The notes under the pieces: model-generated | What the model was told of the DNA's origin: nothing | The model's database searches: none | What the model saw: the letters and a program-made list of their open reading frames with translations, nothing else | Made by a program: the position numbers and the translations under genes | Part shown: piece by piece, positions 29,401-38,233 of the stretch | Layout: each line of letters begins with the position of its first letter | Position numbering within the stretch: the first letter of the stretch is position 1 | NCBI GenBank assembly: GCA_002162825.1 | Contig: MAAU01000020.1 | Coordinates: 23,217-87,216, forward strand | DNA: 64,000 nt | Reading direction: 5' to 3' | DNA from: Gammaproteobacteria bacterium 54_18_T64 | Lineage (GTDB): Bacteria > Pseudomonadota > Gammaproteobacteria > Pseudomonadales > Porticoccaceae

Positions 29401-29572
29401 CACTGGGATTGGCGCCAATTAAATTGGTCTGCACGGCGACCAGGGGGAATTCAGTGGAGGGATAGCGATCAACCCCGACCCTTGAGTAGCCAATAACGCC
29501 AAAGAGGATGAGCACCGCCGACAGCATGGTGGTCAGCACATGGCGCTCTATGGATAGCGATGGCAGGTTCAC
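26486..29572 (-). CDS. Efflux RND transporter permease subunit (HAE-1-like)
   Basis: 1028 aa; 'VQTNLIGANPSVIDASITNIIETAVNAVPGIEHIASTSSPGNSRVIVTFDMDKDINVAFDEVQSKVNQ', 'LIGIVVDDAIVVLENIYRHRE'. Confidence 0.93.
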   Translation of the reverse strand: MNLPSLSIERHVLTTMLSAVLILFGVIGYSRVGVDRYPSTEFPLVAVQTNLIGANPSVIDASITNIIETAVNAVPGIEHIASTSSPGNSRVIVTFDMDKDINVAFDEVQSKVNQVINQLPTDADPPIVAKLEFGASPIMWLALEGDRTMQQLNSYAINTIKKNLETINGVGEVKIGGKRERTIRINLDLDSMAAFNVTTAEVLAAVRNEHFMMPGGFLVSGTTEHMVKLDMEYHDPRDLEKLVVAYRDGAPLKLGDISEIEDGMADPRGLARVNGELTVGLGITKIAEANTVEIIDEAMRRINEEIRPQLPPGMKLTVASDDSLFVRAMVGALEEHLILGTVLTAFVVWIFLKSIRSTLIIAIAIPISLFGSIAGIYFLGYTLNSMTLLALLLLIGIVVDDAIVVLENIYRHRESIDPDPRSAAIHGTAEVVFPVLAATLSLVSIFVPVIFLGGIIGQFFSSFAVVVTVGVLVSWFVSMTLTPMLCSHFLQVEEHTGGLYYWLERSFRAMENGYTKLLTLALRFRWTVILITWLLVFSCTFFLKDIGKEFSPEQDEGSFMVIVRTPLGSGLEYSSKRLAKVEAILAEHDDVIMSAFFGLGTNGRQVTTAMGFVRMTPASERDQSQQELIAILGKKFATIPGVKAFPAPIPKMGGQRGEPLQFAINGPNLNEVARLAYQLEERLASVDGMGYIDLDLNLALPQYQLRVDSTRAADLGFSSRDIAEAVNVMIGGMDVAKFNDDPGDGERYDVRLKAADGFFRSADDLDRIYLRSRTGTMIRIDTVAHLEETLGPASISRLDLRYSAPFYGKPEIPLAAAIDSVKQLSDEILPVGYSLAFKGQAEEFGKTASNMIFAFTLATILLYMVLASQFNSFLQPLIIMTAQPLAMIGGIALLWMTNNTLNTYSMIGLVLLVGLVAKNAILLVDLTNQRRNDGKSIDAALIDACPIRLRPVLMTSFTVILAMLPAAMGFGAGHETNGPLSVAVIGGMLSSTLLTLVVVPAVYSILEGFLETIKNRLATRALAKQAPK

Positions 29573-29574
29573 GG

Positions 29575-30672
29575 CTAATTTGCCTCGCTAATAGTTACGG
29601 GTGAGCCGTCGGTGAGGAAGCCCGCACCATTCACGGCGATGGTCTCGCCACCTTCCAGGCCCGAGGTAATTTCGATACTGCCATTGATATATTCACCAAC
29701 TTCAACAATTTGTTGATGGGCGATGCTATCGCTGATGACATAGACCACTTTACCGGCCGGGCGCAGCACCAGAGATGCCTTGGGTACGAGGATGGCATTG
29801 GCGCGAGTGGTGAGAATGATTTCACCCGTCACGCTGGCTCCGGGCTGCCAGGGGCCGGGGTTGTCGATAATGGTAAGGATATCGATTGCCCGATTGCGGG
29901 AGCCAACGGTGGGTCTGATTTCCTGTATTGAACTTTCGACGGTGAGATCAGGGGCCATGGGTGATACCAGCCTGAGTTTGAGGCCCAGTGTCAGTCGATT
30001 GGCCAGGGTTTCTGGCAGCGGTAAGCGAGCCCTGAGCTTGTCGACCTTGATGATGCGAAACAGGGGGTCGCCGACTTTCAGGAAATCCCCGGGGCTGGCG
30101 AGTTCTTCATCGACGATACCGTCGTAGGCAGAAAGCACACGGGTTTTGGTGAGGCCTCGCTGCTTCTGATTACTGCGAGCTTTGGCGGCCTTTAATTGTT
30201 CCTCGAGTGAATCTAATTGCGCACGGGCCTCATCGTAGCGGTCGATGGAAATGAGCTTATCTTTGACCAACTTGGTAAAGCGTTTCACAGTACGGCGCTG
30301 GTTTCTCGCCAGGGCCTCAAGTTGGGCGACCTCGGCATCGGCAGCTTGAGCGGCTATGGCGTAATCCTCGGTGTCGAGTTCGGCGAGTAATTGTCCAGGC
30401 TTGACGCGCTGACCGGTAATTACGAAGCCGCCGATATAGCGCCCTTCAATCTCGGCCGAAACCTCGGGTCTGATGATGCTTTCCAGTGAGCCGACGGACT
30501 GCTCGATCACTTCGACCGTAGTGGATTGGGTAATGGCGGTGCTGATAATCGTTGTCCGCGGCGCAGACTTGGTTTTTTCGGTCGGCTTGGGGGCTTCACT
30601 ACCACCACAAGCAGACAATAGGGCGATGGCGAGGGTGGGTAGCCAAAGGCGAAAGTTAAAGCTCATAGACAT
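29575..30672 (-). CDS. Efflux RND transporter periplasmic adaptor subunit (lipoprotein)
   Basis: Lipobox 'IALLSACGGSEAP'; 'GFVITGQRVKPGQLLAELDTEDYAIAAQ', 'TRVLSAYDGIVDEELASPGDFLKVGDPLFRI'. Confidence 0.9.
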   Translation of the reverse strand: MSMSFNFRLWLPTLAIALLSACGGSEAPKPTEKTKSAPRTTIISTAITQSTTVEVIEQSVGSLESIIRPEVSAEIEGRYIGGFVITGQRVKPGQLLAELDTEDYAIAAQAADAEVAQLEALARNQRRTVKRFTKLVKDKLISIDRYDEARAQLDSLEEQLKAAKARSNQKQRGLTKTRVLSAYDGIVDEELASPGDFLKVGDPLFRIIKVDKLRARLPLPETLANRLTLGLKLRLVSPMAPDLTVESSIQEIRPTVGSRNRAIDILTIIDNPGPWQPGASVTGEIILTTRANAILVPKASLVLRPAGKVVYVISDSIAHQQIVEVGEYINGSIEITSGLEGGETIAVNGAGFLTDGSPVTISEAN

Positions 30673-30832
30673 CCTTATACTGCGTTAATTCGGCAAGAGG
30701 TCGAGGCAACAATGACCTGGTAAACAGGGCTCGCATGCTGGTTTTGTCGAGTAATTCTGGGTGAGGTGTTCTTGAAAATACTGTTTTTAAGGCTTCGGCT
30801 CGATGAGTATAGATAGAAAGTTCTAACATCGC

Positions 30833-30866
30833 CTCAAGGTTAATGGTACCACACCGTACCCTTGAG
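30833..30866. promoter_or_regulatory. Candidate regulator-binding inverted repeats upstream of the second RND operon
   Basis: CTCAAGG (30833-30839) ... CCTTGAG (30860-30866) enclosing GGTAC-N6-GTACC (30845-30860). Confidence 0.35.
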
Positions 30867-31165
30867 TATAAGAATCTTTAACCGCGGGTAGCATGGTGCG
30901 TAACCGGTTAAAATTAATCCCTTGAATATTAGTTGATTGAGGACATTTAGACGGTTAATTTTTAGGTTGATAAAGATTGTGTCCCTATGTTTGAATTCAG
31001 GAAGTAGTTTAACTTTAATTTTTTCAAAAAGCCTCGGTTACAGTAGTTTGAAAAGATATTTTCGAGGAGTTTTGACCACGGGTGTTGGCCTCGCTGATCT
31101 TGATGTCAGGGGGTTGATTCAATTAAGTACTTTATTTAATCAACTGTTATTTTAAGGGGAAACCA

Positions 31166-31954
31166 TTGGCTACTTGGAAAGAAGAAACACAAAGCCTAGC
31201 CGGCAGCGACCTTGTCATGATTCGTGGTGGTTCTGGCAAGCCACTATTGGTACTTCACGACGAGCTTGGCTACACCGGTTGGATGAGCTGGAACGAAGAA
31301 CTGGCTAAAGACAGGGAACTTATTATTCCTCTGCAGCCGGGTTATGGCAAGTCGCCGCGTCAGGACTGGATGTGGCGTCATCGCGATCTCGCCAACTACT
31401 ATTTAAATGTTATTCGTGAGCTGGGTCTGGAAAAGCCCGATGTACTGGCTTTTTCTGCCGGAGCCTACACGGCTGCTGAAATGGCCGCTGCCAACCCTGA
31501 GCTGCTTGGCTCTATTACGCTGGTTGGCCCGATGGGTATTAAGCCGGATGAAGGTGAGATTTTCGATATCTTTTCCTGCACCATTAAAACCTGCTTACGT
31601 CAGACGGTATTCAACAAAGAGGCGAAAGAATACGCTGAAATCTACGGCGGCGAGATGTCGGCCGAGCAGTTTGAATGGTTTGAGGACGCCCGTGCCGAAA
31701 GTGCGCGTCTGGGTTGGGAGCCCTATATGTTCAACCCCAGCCTCCCCGACCTGTTGCGCAGTGCGAAAAATGCCCAGCTGCCCACCTTGCTAATTCGCGG
31801 TAGTGAGGATGCAGTGATCCCTCAGGATTGCATCAGGAGGTATCACGAGGCCTTGCCTCAGGCGGAGACCGTCAGTATCGAAGGTACTGGCCACCGCCCT
31901 GAAATTGAAGACAGCGCCGCGTTTCTGGCTGCCGTTAAAAAATTCCTCGCTTAA
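31166..31954 (+). CDS. Alpha/beta fold hydrolase
   Basis: 'PLLVLHDELGYTGW', nucleophile-elbow-like 'VLAFSAGAYTAAEMAA', 'PTLLIRGSEDAVIP', 'EGTGHRPEIEDSAAFLAAVKKFLA'. TTG start with AAGGGGA RBS. Confidence 0.85.
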   Translation: MATWKEETQSLAGSDLVMIRGGSGKPLLVLHDELGYTGWMSWNEELAKDRELIIPLQPGYGKSPRQDWMWRHRDLANYYLNVIRELGLEKPDVLAFSAGAYTAAEMAAANPELLGSITLVGPMGIKPDEGEIFDIFSCTIKTCLRQTVFNKEAKEYAEIYGGEMSAEQFEWFEDARAESARLGWEPYMFNPSLPDLLRSAKNAQLPTLLIRGSEDAVIPQDCIRRYHEALPQAETVSIEGTGHRPEIEDSAAFLAAVKKFLA

Positions 31955-31980
31955 ATTAAAAAATCGGAGACTAATTAATC

Positions 31981-33306
31981 ATGCAAATCGCACATTTTAC
32001 TGAACGTCCCGTCCGTTATCTCGCTGAGGAGCCTGTTCTCGAGAACCGCGCATTCTTCGGTGTTTCCAATAAATACTATGATCGGGAAAAAGCGTCTCAC
32101 GACTATAACTTTTACCTCGACGAAGCCTGTTTCTGTGAAGAGGTAGGTTTTGATGCGGTTGCCATTAACGAGCACCACGGTAACCCCTTTTGTTCCGGCA
32201 GTGTGGTGAATATTGAAGCCGCCATTCTGGCGCGTATTACCACCAAGGCGAAAATTGTCATTATTGGCAATATGTTGCCGGGCGTTAAACACCCACTGCG
32301 CACGGCGGAAGAACTGGCTACCATCGATACCATCTCTCGTGGCCGCCTGGTCACCGGCTGGGTTCGCGGCGCGGGTAGCGAGCAGTTCTTTAACAATGCC
32401 AACCCCGCGTATAACCGTGAAATGTTCAACGAAGCACATTCATTCATCATGGATTGCTGGACTAAAGACGGTCCCTGGCGCTATGAAGGTAAGCATTTCC
32501 ACTATCGTCATGTGAACCCGTGGGTGAAGCCCTATCAGGAAATGCCCCAGCAGTGGATTCCCGGTGTCTTGAGTGCGGAAACCGTTATGTGGTGTGCTGA
32601 GAAGCAATACCCCTACCTGGGTTTGGGTACGGCGCTTGGCCCCACCTGTGATCTTTGGGATATGTATGCCGATAAGTCAGCAGAGTTAGGTTATCAGGCG
32701 GGTCCTGAGAACTTTGGGTACCTGCTGCCCATCTTCTGTGCGGACACCGATGAAAAGGCCCAGGAGATTGGTAAGGGCTTTATTTTTGGCGGTGGTCAAA
32801 ACGCCTTTTCTCGTCCTGAGCACACCCTGCCCCCAGGTTATAACTCTAAGAGCGCGATTCGCATGTTGGGTCAACAGCCAGGTGGTAGCTGGTTGGGTGT
32901 CAGTAAGGATAAGTTGATGGCCGGTGCCGATGATAGCTGGGACGCCTCTGCCTATGACGGCTTGCGTGCCAAGCTGGTCGCCGGTTACGAGAAGGTTCAG
33001 GACAACATGCAAATTGTTGTTGGTAGCCCCGAGACCTGCGCTCAGAAGATCAAGGACATCCTCAGCGTGATTCGCCCTGGTGTTTTTACCTGCTTTGCCG
33101 TACAGGGCAACGTTAGCGATAAAGACCGTCTGCGCAGTGTTGAGCTTCTGGGTAAAGAAGTACTACCTGATGTGCGCAAGCATGCTGATGAAATTGGCTT
33201 GTTTGGGCCTTTCGACCGTTTACCGGGTAGTGTCAAGTTGGCACCGGGCACCAAGCGTGCGCCCGTTGTTGACCGCGAGGCACTTGCCAAGCTGAATCTG
33301 CCCTGA
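31981..33306 (+). CDS. LLM class flavin-dependent oxidoreductase (luciferase-like)
   Basis: 'CEEVGFDAVAINEHHGNPFCSGSVVNIEAAILARITTKAKIVIIGNMLPGVKHPLRTAEELATIDTISRGRLVTGWVRGAGSEQF'. Confidence 0.93.
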   Translation: MQIAHFTERPVRYLAEEPVLENRAFFGVSNKYYDREKASHDYNFYLDEACFCEEVGFDAVAINEHHGNPFCSGSVVNIEAAILARITTKAKIVIIGNMLPGVKHPLRTAEELATIDTISRGRLVTGWVRGAGSEQFFNNANPAYNREMFNEAHSFIMDCWTKDGPWRYEGKHFHYRHVNPWVKPYQEMPQQWIPGVLSAETVMWCAEKQYPYLGLGTALGPTCDLWDMYADKSAELGYQAGPENFGYLLPIFCADTDEKAQEIGKGFIFGGGQNAFSRPEHTLPPGYNSKSAIRMLGQQPGGSWLGVSKDKLMAGADDSWDASAYDGLRAKLVAGYEKVQDNMQIVVGSPETCAQKIKDILSVIRPGVFTCFAVQGNVSDKDRLRSVELLGKEVLPDVRKHADEIGLFGPFDRLPGSVKLAPGTKRAPVVDREALAKLNLP

Positions 33307-33327
33307 TTATTAGCGGTAGATAGCAAT

Positions 33328-33369
33328 AAAAAAGAGCGCCTCCTAAGTGATTAGGAGGCGCTCTTTTTT
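33328..33369. terminator. Bidirectional Rho-independent terminator
   Basis: AAAAAAGAGCGCCTCCTAA-GTGA-TTAGGAGGCGCTCTTTTTTT: perfect stem with A/T tracts on both sides, between convergent genes. Confidence 0.93.
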
Positions 33370-33401
33370 TGTCTGTAATTTATAGCTTTAAAGTTTTTGG
33401 A

Positions 33402-34160
33402 TTACCCTTCCAGTGAAAAGCCCGCCGTCAAACCACCATCGGCAATAAATTCTGAGCCGGTTGAGTAAGAGCTGTCATCGGAGGCCAGGTAGGCGGCTAG
33501 TGTGGCCATCTCTTCGGGCTGGCCAACACGGCCCAAGGGCACCTTGCCGAAAATGTCATTCATCGTTGCATCATCCATACCTGTTTGAGTAATCATCGGG
33601 GTGTGAATACCGCCGGGATGGATGGAATTAACGCGTATGTTATCGGGCCCCAGTTCCATTGCCGCAACCTTGGTCATACCGCGCACAGCAAACTTACTGG
33701 CGCAGTAGGCTGCACCACCAACCATACCGATCAAGCCATCAATGGACGAGATATTAATAATTGAGCCACCACCGGCATCTTTCATCGGGCCGGCAACGGT
33801 GCGCATACCGAGAAAAACACCGAGCTGATTGATTTCGATGACCTTCATATAGTCCGCGACACTGCTTTCAACCAGAGGTTTGATTTGCACGATGCCTGCG
33901 TTATTGACCAGCACATTGAGCTTGCCAAAGCGCTCAACAGTTTCCTTGACGGCAGCCGCCCATGAGTTTTCATCGGTAACGTCCAGATGAATGTAGTGGG
34001 CGGCGTCACCAATTTCGGCAGCCACTGCCTTACCTTCTTCATCGAGTACATCGGTGATAACAACCTTGGCGCCCCGAGCGGCGAACAGGCGTGCTTCTGC
34101 GGCACCCTGGCCCCGTGCAGCGCCCGAGATGAGAGCAACTTTGCCTTGTAAATTATTCAT
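33402..34160 (-). CDS. SDR family NAD(P)-dependent oxidoreductase
   Basis: 'LQGKVALISGAARGQGAAEARLFAARGAKVVITDV', 'LVNNAGIV', 'AAYCASKFAVRGMTKVAAMELG'. Confidence 0.93.
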   Translation of the reverse strand: MNNLQGKVALISGAARGQGAAEARLFAARGAKVVITDVLDEEGKAVAAEIGDAAHYIHLDVTDENSWAAAVKETVERFGKLNVLVNNAGIVQIKPLVESSVADYMKVIEINQLGVFLGMRTVAGPMKDAGGGSIINISSIDGLIGMVGGAAYCASKFAVRGMTKVAAMELGPDNIRVNSIHPGGIHTPMITQTGMDDATMNDIFGKVPLGRVGQPEEMATLAAYLASDDSSYSTGSEFIADGGLTAGFSLEG

Positions 34161-34204
34161 TGTTTTATCCTTTGTTATTCTATTTGTTCAGTAATAAATG
34201 GGGT

Positions 34205-34232
34205 AAAAAAAAGGCCTGTTAACTAACAGGCC
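34205..34232 (-). terminator. Rho-independent terminator for the upstream minus-strand SDR gene
   Basis: AAAAAAAAGGCCTGTTA-AC-TAACAGGCC on plus strand, i.e. a GC-containing hairpin followed by a T tract on the minus strand. Confidence 0.75.
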
Positions 34233-34257
34233 GTGCAGCGATTATTTCTGCGTTTGC

Positions 34258-35019
34258 CTAGCTTTCCAGAGCAAAGCCTGCCGTCAAACCACCATCGGCA
34301 ACAAATTCTGAGCCGGTTGAATAAGAGGCGTCATCAGAGGCGAGGTAGGCTGCCAGTGTGGCCATTTCTTCTGACTTGGCAATACGGCCAAGAGGGGTAG
34401 ATTTAAAGGCGCCATCAGCCTGATCTTCGCTAATACCAAGATCGCCGAGGATTTTGGTTTTAACGCCACCGGGGTGGAGTGAGTTGACACGGATGCCGTA
34501 CTTTCCCAGCTCCAGTGCGGCGACTTTTGTCATGCCGCGCACGGCAAATTTGCTGGCGCAATAAGCCGAGGCGCCGTACATGCCAATCAAGCCGTCAATA
34601 GAGGCGATGTTAACAATGGAGCTATTGCCGTCTTTTTTCATCGGCTCGACCACTTCTCGCATGCCAAGAAAAACGCCTATCTGGTTAATGTCGATGACTT
34701 TGCGGTAGTCCTCTAATGAGGTTTCGTGAACTTCTTTTGCTGGTGTAATGATGCCGGCGTTATTGATCAGTACGTTGAGCTTGCCAAATTTTTCGACAGT
34801 GGCCGCAACCACGTCTTTCCAGCCTTGCTCGCTAGTGACATCGAGGTGCATATAGGCTGCAGAATCACCGATTTCGGCAGCCACTGCCTTGCCTTCTTCA
34901 TCGAGCACATCCGTTAGCATCACTTTGGCGCCACGCTCGACAAACAGTCGTGCTTCTGCCGCGCCCTGGCCACGTGCGGCGCCGGTGATGAGTGCTACTT
35001 TTCCGTCTAGTGCTCCCAT
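34258..35019 (-). CDS. SDR family NAD(P)-dependent oxidoreductase (tandem paralog)
   Basis: 'MGALDGKVALITGAARGQGAAEARLFVERGAKVMLTDVLDEEGKAVAAEIGD', 'SAYCASKFAVRGMTKVAALELG'; start at 35019. Confidence 0.93.
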   Translation of the reverse strand: MGALDGKVALITGAARGQGAAEARLFVERGAKVMLTDVLDEEGKAVAAEIGDSAAYMHLDVTSEQGWKDVVAATVEKFGKLNVLINNAGIITPAKEVHETSLEDYRKVIDINQIGVFLGMREVVEPMKKDGNSSIVNIASIDGLIGMYGASAYCASKFAVRGMTKVAALELGKYGIRVNSLHPGGVKTKILGDLGISEDQADGAFKSTPLGRIAKSEEMATLAAYLASDDASYSTGSEFVADGGLTAGFALES

Positions 35020-35264
35020 TGAATCTTTCCCCTGAATAATTGTAATGAACATACAGAAGGCGTTATTGCCCTGTATAAGTGGTTTATTAGAAGGGCGAAT
35101 ATAGAGGCTTTTAAACAAAAAGGCGAGCTATAAGCCGGGTGTCGGAATCAGCGCTTAGTGGGTGAGTGCAGTCAGCCGTCGATTTATGATTTGTTTGCAG
35201 GATGCCGCTTGTGTGAAGATGGTGATAATAAAAATTTCTAATGAATAAATTTCAGGAGTTGGTT

Positions 35265-36365
35265 ATGGATATTGGCGTTTTAATGCTCTTTCAAAATCAC
35301 CCTAATCTGCCGATGGCGGATTACGATATGTATAAAATGGAGCTCGGCGTTTGCGAAATGGCAGAGCCCCTGGGCTTTGATTCAATTTGGGCTGTGGAGC
35401 ATCACTTTACCGATTACACCCTGTGCCCCAATCCCATCGAAATGCTCACCTACCTGGCGGGTATGACGGATAAAATCAAACTCGGCACGGGAGCCATTAT
35501 TCTTCCCTGGCACAAAGATCCACTGCGAGTGGCGACCGATATTTCGATGCTCGACAATCTCAGTGACCGGCGTTTATTACTGGGTATAGGGCGGGGTATT
35601 GGCCGTGTTGAGTACGATGGTTTTGGCGTCGATATGAATGAATCGCGGGGCATTTTTGAGGAATCCTCGCAAATGATTCTCGACATGCTGGAAACGGGTA
35701 AGGCCAAGGATCACGATGGCGAGCATTTTAAACAAATCGCTCGGGACATTCGCCCAGCACCGCTGCCGCCCTATCTCGATCGCACCTATGTCACCTGTCA
35801 GTCCCCCGAAACGGCGGAGATTATTGCTCGTCTGGGTTATGGAATGATGGTGTTTGCCATCTCACCGTGGAAATCCCGCGCCGAAGATTGCCGGGTTTAT
35901 CGGGAGGCTTTCCTTAAGCATCAGGGCCGTGAGGCACCGCCCGTGGTCGCCAATGTTTTTGTGATGGTTGACGAAGATGGCGACCGCGCCCGCGAGCTGG
36001 CCGAGAAGTATATGACCGACTACTGGATTTCGGCTCTGGCTCACTATGAAATGGATGGCACCCACTTTACCGATGTTAAAGGGTATGAGTTCTACGCCAA
36101 ATCAGCGGGGATGATGCGCGACCGCAGTGCTGAGTCGATGGGCAACCTCTACGTCGATAATCAAATCTTCGGCACGCCCCAGGAATGTATTGATCAAATG
36201 AATAATATTCAAGCGCTGGCGGGGCCGGTGACCTTCAATGTTTCCTTCTCCTTTGCCGGTTTGCCCTACGACATCGTCCACCAGCAAATGAAGCTATTTG
36301 CCGAAAAATGTCTGCCGGTATTACAGGCAGCCGAGGTCGGGCAGTCTGCCGATAAAGTCGCTTAA
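35265..36365 (+). CDS. LLM class flavin-dependent oxidoreductase
   Basis: 'GFDSIWAVEHHFTDYTLCPNPIEMLTYLAGMTDKIKLGTGAIILPWHKDPLRVATDISMLDNLSDRRLLLGIGRGIG'; AGGAG upstream of ATG 35265. Confidence 0.93.
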   Translation: MDIGVLMLFQNHPNLPMADYDMYKMELGVCEMAEPLGFDSIWAVEHHFTDYTLCPNPIEMLTYLAGMTDKIKLGTGAIILPWHKDPLRVATDISMLDNLSDRRLLLGIGRGIGRVEYDGFGVDMNESRGIFEESSQMILDMLETGKAKDHDGEHFKQIARDIRPAPLPPYLDRTYVTCQSPETAEIIARLGYGMMVFAISPWKSRAEDCRVYREAFLKHQGREAPPVVANVFVMVDEDGDRARELAEKYMTDYWISALAHYEMDGTHFTDVKGYEFYAKSAGMMRDRSAESMGNLYVDNQIFGTPQECIDQMNNIQALAGPVTFNVSFSFAGLPYDIVHQQMKLFAEKCLPVLQAAEVGQSADKVA

Positions 36366-36393
36366 GGAAAGCTTTAAGTAGCACTTCTCTGCC

Positions 36394-36427
36394 TAAACCC
36401 AGCGCCGCCTATTGCGGACTGGGTTTA
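36394..36427 (+). terminator. Probable hairpin terminator or processing stem after the LLM gene
   Basis: TAAACCCAG...CTGGGTTTA inverted repeat with inner CGC/GCG pairing, 29 bp after the stop; weak T-rich tail. Confidence 0.5.
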
Positions 36428-36506
36428 AGTCTTATTATTTCTTTTGTTAGCCAGACCCGGCAGATAGACTGTTGAGCTGATATTTCATTTTAAAAGGTAA
36501 CGTATT

Positions 36507-37286
36507 GTGGCAAGACTCAGTAAATTAAGTCGTTCAGTTGTAGGTAGTGTGGTTCATGTAACCGGTGCCGCCAGTGGCATGGGCCGGGCAACGGCGATCC
36601 TATTCGCCGATGAGGGTGCCAAAGTGGCCGTGACTGATCGCGATCAGGAGAAAGCGGAAGCCGTGGCGCAAGAGATCAACGATGCGGGTGGTGTTGCTAA
36701 GGCCTGGGCGCTTGACGTAACAGATGCGGATAGAATTATTGAAGTCACAAATGCTATCGGCAGTGAATTTGGTGGCCTCGATATTCTCGTTAACAACGCG
36801 GGCCTGGCGGTGTTTGTGAAGCTCGACAGTGAGAAATACGAAGAGCGCTGGCAGTTTGGCATGGACGTGCTGATCAATTCGGTGCAGCGCCTGGTACGGG
36901 CATCGCTACCCATGCTGCGCAAGGCCGAGCACGGTCGCATTATTAATATTGCCTCCACCGAAGGTCTTGGTGCGACCGAGCACGGCGGGCCCTACACCGC
37001 GGCTAAACACGCTGTTGTTGGCTTTACCAAATCCTTGGCCGTCGATTTGGGTCGTGACGGTATTACCGCCAACTGCGTTTGCCCCGGCCCCATCAAAACG
37101 CCGCTGACGAACTTTATTACCGATGAGCAAAAAGCAACCTTTGCCAGGCGCCGTGTGGCGGTGCGTCGCTATGGTGACCCGGAAGAGGTGGCCCACGCTA
37201 CCTTCAATTTTGCCCTGCCTTCGGCCTCATTTATGACCGGTGTGATTATGCCGGTTGATGGCGGTCTGTGGATTCGCAACGCTTAA
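36507..37286 (+). CDS. SDR family oxidoreductase
   Basis: 'VVHVTGAASGMGRATAILFADEGAKVAVTDRD', 'DILVNNAGLAVF', 'GGPYTAAKHAVVGFTKSLAVDLGRDGITANCVCPGPIKTPL'. GTG start. Confidence 0.92.
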   Translation: MARLSKLSRSVVGSVVHVTGAASGMGRATAILFADEGAKVAVTDRDQEKAEAVAQEINDAGGVAKAWALDVTDADRIIEVTNAIGSEFGGLDILVNNAGLAVFVKLDSEKYEERWQFGMDVLINSVQRLVRASLPMLRKAEHGRIINIASTEGLGATEHGGPYTAAKHAVVGFTKSLAVDLGRDGITANCVCPGPIKTPLTNFITDEQKATFARRRVAVRRYGDPEEVAHATFNFALPSASFMTGVIMPVDGGLWIRNA

Positions 37287-37345
37287 ACAAGCGGTTTCGG
37301 CTAAGGTTTTACGTCTATTTACACCTGAGGTGAAGGAGAACTGAG

Positions 37346-38197
37346 TTGGCAGACTGGCAGATTGGTGATGTTAAAATCACCAAGATCGTTGAAGAGGATT
37401 CACCCGTGCCCGGCAAGTTTGTCTTGCCGGATGCGACACCCGAGAAATTACTGGAGATCGACTGGCTGAGTCCGAACTTCATTACCGATAGAGGCTGGCT
37501 GAAAATGAGCATCCACGCCCTGATTATTGAAACCCAGGGCCTCAAAATCATGGTCGATACCTGTTTGGGTAACGACAAGGAACGCACCACTGAAGCCTGG
37601 GCAATGCGCAAGGGTTCGTTCCTCGAAGACCTGGCGGCAGCGGGGCACCCCCGCGAAAGCATCGACTATGTAATATGTACCCATCTCCACGTCGACCATG
37701 TGGGCTGGAATACCATGCTGGTTGATGGTGAATGGCTGCCGACCTTCCCCAATGCGCGCTACCTGTTCGGTCGTAAAGAGTGGCAGGCCTGGGAGAAGGA
37801 ACCCGATACCGAGCATTTCGGCCCGGTCCTGGAAGACTCCGTCAAGCCGGTGATTGATGCCGGTTTGGCCGACTTGGTGGCCTGTGACCACCGCGTTAAC
37901 GATGAGGTGTGGTTTGAGCCCACTCACGGTCACACGGCGGGGCACATCAGTGTGCGTATCTCCTCGGAGGGTGAAGATGCGGTGATTACCGGTGATATGA
38001 CTCACCACCCCTGTCAACTGGCCCGCCCCGAGTGGTCCTGCTTTGCCGATTACGATCCCCCTAAAGCTATCGACACGCGCTGGGACTTCTATGCCAAATA
38101 TGTCGATAAGCCGGTGCTGGTGATAGGTACCCATTTTTCACCACCGACGGCGGGTTATATCGTTGCCGATGGTGAACGCTATAAATTGAAATGCTAA
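37346..38197 (+). CDS. MBL fold metallo-hydrolase
   Basis: HxHxDH motif in 'DYVICTHLHVDHVGWNTML', plus 'GHTAGHISVRI', 'AVITGDMTHHP'. TTG start with AAGGAG RBS. Confidence 0.9.
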   Translation: MADWQIGDVKITKIVEEDSPVPGKFVLPDATPEKLLEIDWLSPNFITDRGWLKMSIHALIIETQGLKIMVDTCLGNDKERTTEAWAMRKGSFLEDLAAAGHPRESIDYVICTHLHVDHVGWNTMLVDGEWLPTFPNARYLFGRKEWQAWEKEPDTEHFGPVLEDSVKPVIDAGLADLVACDHRVNDEVWFEPTHGHTAGHISVRISSEGEDAVITGDMTHHPCQLARPEWSCFADYDPPKAIDTRWDFYAKYVDKPVLVIGTHFSPPTAGYIVADGERYKLKC

Positions 38198-38233
38198 ACA
38201 GCTTTGAAAATTCATTGTATTTAGGAAGGAAGA

